A stretch of DNA of 40,542 bases from positions 1 through 40,542 of the forward strand of contig JAKFXC010000099.1 of assembly GCA_021731625.1 (NCBI GenBank), in the 5' to 3' direction. The notes under the pieces were generated by a model that was given only the letters and a program-made list of their open reading frames with translations, was not told the origin of the DNA and did no database searches. This document shows positions 39,482 to 40,542 of this stretch, piece after piece. How positions within the stretch are numbered: position 1 is the first letter of the stretch; each line of letters starts with the position of its first letter. The position numbers and the translations under genes are program-made. The DNA comes from Candidatus Omnitrophota bacterium. GTDB taxonomy: Bacteria; Omnitrophota; Gorgyraeia; Zapsychrales; Fredricksoniimonadaceae.

Positions 39482-40138
39482 CTACGGAATAAACCAATAA
39501 TAATCGCCGGTATAACCCACCTCGTTAAATAATTTCTTCCACTCATCCACATGCATATACGTTAAGGCCGTTAAGTTCCACGCGTCCATACGTTGTTTTT
39601 CCTCCGGCGTGCGGTAAGCATCCATGGTCACAAATGACCCCCGGCGCGCCACCCGTTGGATTTCGCGCAAGGACTGCTTGCAGTCTTCCGGCGGTAAATT
39701 ATGAATAGTGTTGATAGAAATGACCACGTCGAAGCTTTTGTCCGGAAAAGGAAGTTTCTTGGCATTACCAACCCGGAGGAACGGTTTCATATCCTCCAGC
39801 GCATTGGCGATTCCATACGCGGAAATATCAATGCCTTTGACATGGATGCCGGGGATATGTCTGGCAAAATCATGCAGCATAAAACCTTTGCCGCAGCCGA
39901 CGTCTAAAATGGAACTGTGTTTGGTGAGTTTGAAATGCTGCTCGAACGTCGGGATGACCGGCTGCCAAAATCGGGGATGATAGTTATAGCCGCCGTAGCC
40001 GAACCGACGGTCGCCGTCAAAATACTCTTTACCAAACAAACGGCCAATGCGGCGGTCTTCTTCCGATTTTTCCTGGCCGCGCTGCTCGACATTGCGTTTG
40101 GCCTTAGGATAATGGGCCAGCAAATCAATTTCAGCCAT
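39482..40138 (-). CDS. Class I SAM-dependent methyltransferase
   Basis: SILDVGCGKGFMLHDFA, DVVISINTIHNLP. Confidence 0.9.
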   Translation of the reverse strand: MAEIDLLAHYPKAKRNVEQRGQEKSEEDRRIGRLFGKEYFDGDRRFGYGGYNYHPRFWQPVIPTFEQHFKLTKHSSILDVGCGKGFMLHDFARHIPGIHVKGIDISAYGIANALEDMKPFLRVGNAKKLPFPDKSFDVVISINTIHNLPPEDCKQSLREIQRVARRGSFVTMDAYRTPEEKQRMDAWNLTALTYMHVDEWKKLFNEVGYTGDYYWFIP

Positions 40139-40542
40139 GGGCTGGTACCTTCAGCGATACTTTCATGACGTCGGCGAGGTCTTGGGGCGGAATCTTGGGA
40201 TTTAGATCTTCGAGACCTGAACCAAATTTGAGCATGGGCTCGATTCTTTGCTCCGGGTCAATGACGAGGTCGCAGACATACGGCCCCGGGGTCGAAAGAA
40301 CTTGGGCCAGGCCTTTGGCCAGCTGGACATGATTTGCAATGCGCACGGCAGGAAGATGAAACGCTTCCGCGGTTTTGACAAAGTCGGGAAAACTTAAACC
40401 CGTTTTGTGATTGCAGGCCGCATAGTTGGAATTGAGCCACGTGTCGATGGTTTGTTTTTGAATGGCATGGCCGTCGTTGCTGAAAATAAAAATTTTCACA
40501 TTGAGATTGTACCGCTGGATGGTGGCCAGCTCTTCGATGTTG
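40131..40542 (-). CDS. Thiamine pyrophosphate-dependent enzyme, C-terminal part (N-terminus outside window)
   Basis: FSNDGHAIQKQTIDTW...TGLSFPDFVKTAEAFHLPAVRI...GPYVCDLVIDPEQRIEPML matches the C-terminal TPP-binding domain of acetolactate synthase-like enzymes. Confidence 0.83.
   Translation of the reverse strand, partial: NIEELATIQRYNLNVKIFIFSNDGHAIQKQTIDTWLNSNYAACNHKTGLSFPDFVKTAEAFHLPAVRIANHVQLAKGLAQVLSTPGPYVCDLVIDPEQRIEPMLKFGSGLEDLNPKIPPQDLADVMKVSLKVPAHG

Noticed and set aside
6507-40168. Many plus-strand ORFs of 60-200 aa
   Set aside because: Each overlaps a convincing minus-strand gene and shows no recognisable protein motif; typical antisense shadow ORFs.

Overview
All convincing genes lie on the minus strand; plus-strand ORFs look like shadows of them. 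From left to right: (1) an rRNA operon with 23S (3' end outside the window), tRNA-Ala(TGC), tRNA-Ile(GAT) and 16S. The 23S is interrupted at E. coli position ~1923 by a group I intron carrying a LAGLIDADG endonuclease; the inferred intron 3' end is A rather than the usual terminal G. (2) At ~5.7-23.7 kb, a type II aromatic polyketide synthase-like cluster: KS-alpha, a chain-length-factor-like KS with all three catalytic residues replaced, ACP, TcmN-like aromatase/cyclase, KynB-type cyclase, SnoaL/NTF2-like protein, SDR, amidohydrolase, methyltransferase and PanE-like reductase. It is joined to a B12-type radical SAM protein, a small PCP_red-like protein, and a module resembling 5'-deoxyadenosine/methylthioadenosine salvage (nucleoside phosphorylase, MtnA-type isomerase, a truncated MtnA paralogue, class II aldolase with an apparent SCP2 domain, aldehyde dehydrogenase, AMP-dependent acyl ligase). 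A PadR-like regulator gene lies just upstream. (3) At ~23.7-32 kb, mostly housekeeping genes: HldD-like epimerase, lipoproteins, CBS-domain protein, response regulator-EAL, DHFR (apparently frameshifted), ThyA, glucan phosphorylase. (4) At ~32-40.5 kb, envelope/glycan-type membrane proteins, glycosyltransferases, a Zn-dehydrogenase, a methyltransferase and the C-terminus of a TPP enzyme. The best candidate for an undescribed system is the coupling of the aromatic PKS to the radical SAM and deoxynucleoside-salvage genes. All assignments are by eye from sequence; no searches were run.
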